From NCBI GenBank assembly GCA_964521285.1, contig CAZFQS010000024.1, positions 1-53,833 of the forward strand: 53,833 nucleotides of DNA, given 5' to 3'. The DNA comes from G020354785 sp964521285 (GTDB lineage: Bacteria > Bacteroidota > Bacteroidia > Bacteroidales > UBA10428). Below are positions 52,960 to 53,833 of the stretch, piece by piece. The notes beneath the pieces were generated by a model. The model was given only the letters and a program-made list of their open reading frames with translations. It made no database searches and had not been told where the DNA came from. A program made the position numbers and the translations under genes. The first letter of the stretch is position 1. Every line of letters starts with the position of its first letter.

Positions 52960-53833
52960 TTACTGGACCACAAAAGGAATAAATGTTTCAAATTTTATTC
53001 CCCTGTCACGCATTACCAAGGTATCAGTCAGGGTGTGGGTAGTCGTTCCAAAATCAATGGTATATTTGAGGTACAGTACATCACGTTTTTCACCCCCCCA
53101 CATATCGCCGTCATTAACATATTTACCGTTGCCTGTCAAAGTATAAGAAGCCGTGTCGGGATTTGATACGGTACAATTATTATTTTCATCAAATATTATA
53201 ATAAGCTCGAAAGGAAGATCAATATTACCTTCGGCTTTGGTATTTAGCTTTATTGAAGCTTCATCCATTGATCTGGTTTCAGCCTTACACACTTCATCCT
53301 TTTCCACATATTTTTCATGGTAAATGTATGTGGCATCAAGTGAAGTATTTCCATTATTGCCTTTTACAACGTCAATACCTCTGCGCAGGTAGGAAGCGTG
53401 CCACGGATTTATATACTTAATTGCATAAAGAACATAATCTTTAGGTTCAATACTCCACTCATTAGCAATACGGCGGTCAGCAGTGTCTATTTCTGTTTGA
53501 CCTCTAAGTACCGAATCTGCATTTGTTACTGATGTGATTACCATAGGGATAACATAAGTATTTTTAATAGAAAGGCTGTCTTCAAAAAAAGCATCCGTCA
53601 ACTGTACTTCTATTCCGCCCATTAATTCCCCCGAAGGAATCACTATCTGCATATTTCCGGGAAGGCTGTAATAGCCTGAAGGCATTGCAATCACATCATC
53701 TCCTACAGAACTCCCAAATCTGAGATTCTCACAAAGAGAATTATCAACAACTACATCTATTGTGATGTCCTTTTTGTTTTCATAGACACCACCCACTGTC
53801 GCCATTATAATACATTTGTGTTCATTATCAAGC
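52960..53833 (-). CDS. DUF1735-type (BT_3987-like) surface glycan-binding lipoprotein, 5' end outside the window
   Basis: The frame is open to the window edge (an LDNEHK lead-in before the first internal Met at 53805), so the N-terminus and lipobox lie upstream. Visible: a DUF1735/BT_3987-like beta domain (about 1-110 from that Met, including GGVYENKKDITIDV, VDNSLCEN and VQLTDAFFED) and a second beta domain (about 125-281) that may correspond to a DUF5627-like binding domain, ending FETFIPFVVQ. Such lipoproteins are encoded right after susC/susD in glycan utilisation loci and hold polysaccharide at the surface. I therefore expect susC and susD of the arabinoxylan locus just beyond the window end. 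Confidence 0.82.
   Translation of the reverse strand, partial: LDNEHKCIIMATVGGVYENKKDITIDVVVDNSLCENLRFGSSVGDDVIAMPSGYYSLPGNMQIVIPSGELMGGIEVQLTDAFFEDSLSIKNTYVIPMVITSVTNADSVLRGQTEIDTADRRIANEWSIEPKDYVLYAIKYINPWHASYLRRGIDVVKGNNGNTSLDATYIYHEKYVEKDEVCKAETRSMDEASIKLNTKAEGNIDLPFELIIIFDENNNCTVSNPDTASYTLTGNGKYVNDGDMWGGEKRDVLYLKYTIDFGTTTHTLTDTLVMRDRGIKFETFIPFVVQ

Overview
The window looks like a scaffold from a low-GC member of the Bacteroidota, plausibly a marine or sediment Bacteroidia such as Marinilabiliales; the lineage is an inference. The evidence is two SusC/SusD pairs, a FecA-like receptor with a DUF4249 lipoprotein, several secreted enzymes with C-terminal type IX secretion (T9SS) sorting domains, SusD-type lipoboxes, and Bacteroidota -7 boxes (TAnnTTTG). 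Two runs of exactly 100 N show it is a scaffold with unresolved gaps. I saw no rRNA, tRNA, CRISPR array, transposase or phage gene.

Layout. 1-5.7 kb (+): a DUF4249-type outer-membrane uptake unit (small unknown protein, TonB-dependent receptor, DUF4249 lipoprotein, MG2/plug-like protein), broken by both gaps. 6.0-9.1 kb: a T9SS-exported GH10 xylanase convergent with a small GH43 enzyme. 9.1-12.4 kb (-): P-type H+-ATPase, HEAT-repeat protein, APC permease and TauE/SafE exporter; the ATPase and the permease have each lost their middle. 12.7-17.7 kb (+): a SusC/SusD pair with no enzyme attached. 18.1-24.2 kb (+): a second SusC/SusD pair followed by a DUF4832 protein. 24.3-39.2 kb (-): a long catabolic block with two more DUF4832-type proteins, an EamA transporter, a PKD lipoprotein, a NodB-like deacetylase candidate, a clan GH-D (GH36-like) glycosidase, a secreted amidohydrolase, a class II aldolase, a PfkB kinase, a GatZ-like subunit and an AgaS isomerase, with a divergent DeoR-family regulator at 39.35 kb. 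40.4-43.6 kb (-): a NEW3 protein, ABC ATPase and ABC permease with perfect Shine-Dalgarno sites. 43.8-53.8 kb (-): the distal part of an arabinoxylan utilisation locus (glycan-binding lipoprotein running off the edge, three GH43, one GH51, and a CE1 esterase reduced to its two ends).

How the genes may work together. The 18-40 kb block reads as one polysaccharide utilisation locus. SusC/SusD and the PKD lipoprotein would capture a glycan. Three proteins sharing a G-x-W-(G/A)-E motif (candidate hydrolases), a GH36-like enzyme and a NodB-like protein would process it. AgaS, PfkB and the GatY/GatZ-type aldolase would then run galactosamine-6-phosphate to tagatose-6-phosphate, tagatose-1,6-bisphosphate and triose phosphates. 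A three-unit TTTCR repeat straddles the agaS start region, and related CTTTCGT/ACGAAAG boxes lie upstream of the second susC and of the PKD gene, so one DeoR-type repressor could control the whole locus. A galactosamine-containing substrate is my inference. This is the best candidate for an undescribed system here.

A second theme is gene damage. Three genes keep both ends but have lost roughly 200 codons or more from the middle. This is either real deletion or a systematic assembly artefact, and reads across the junctions would decide.
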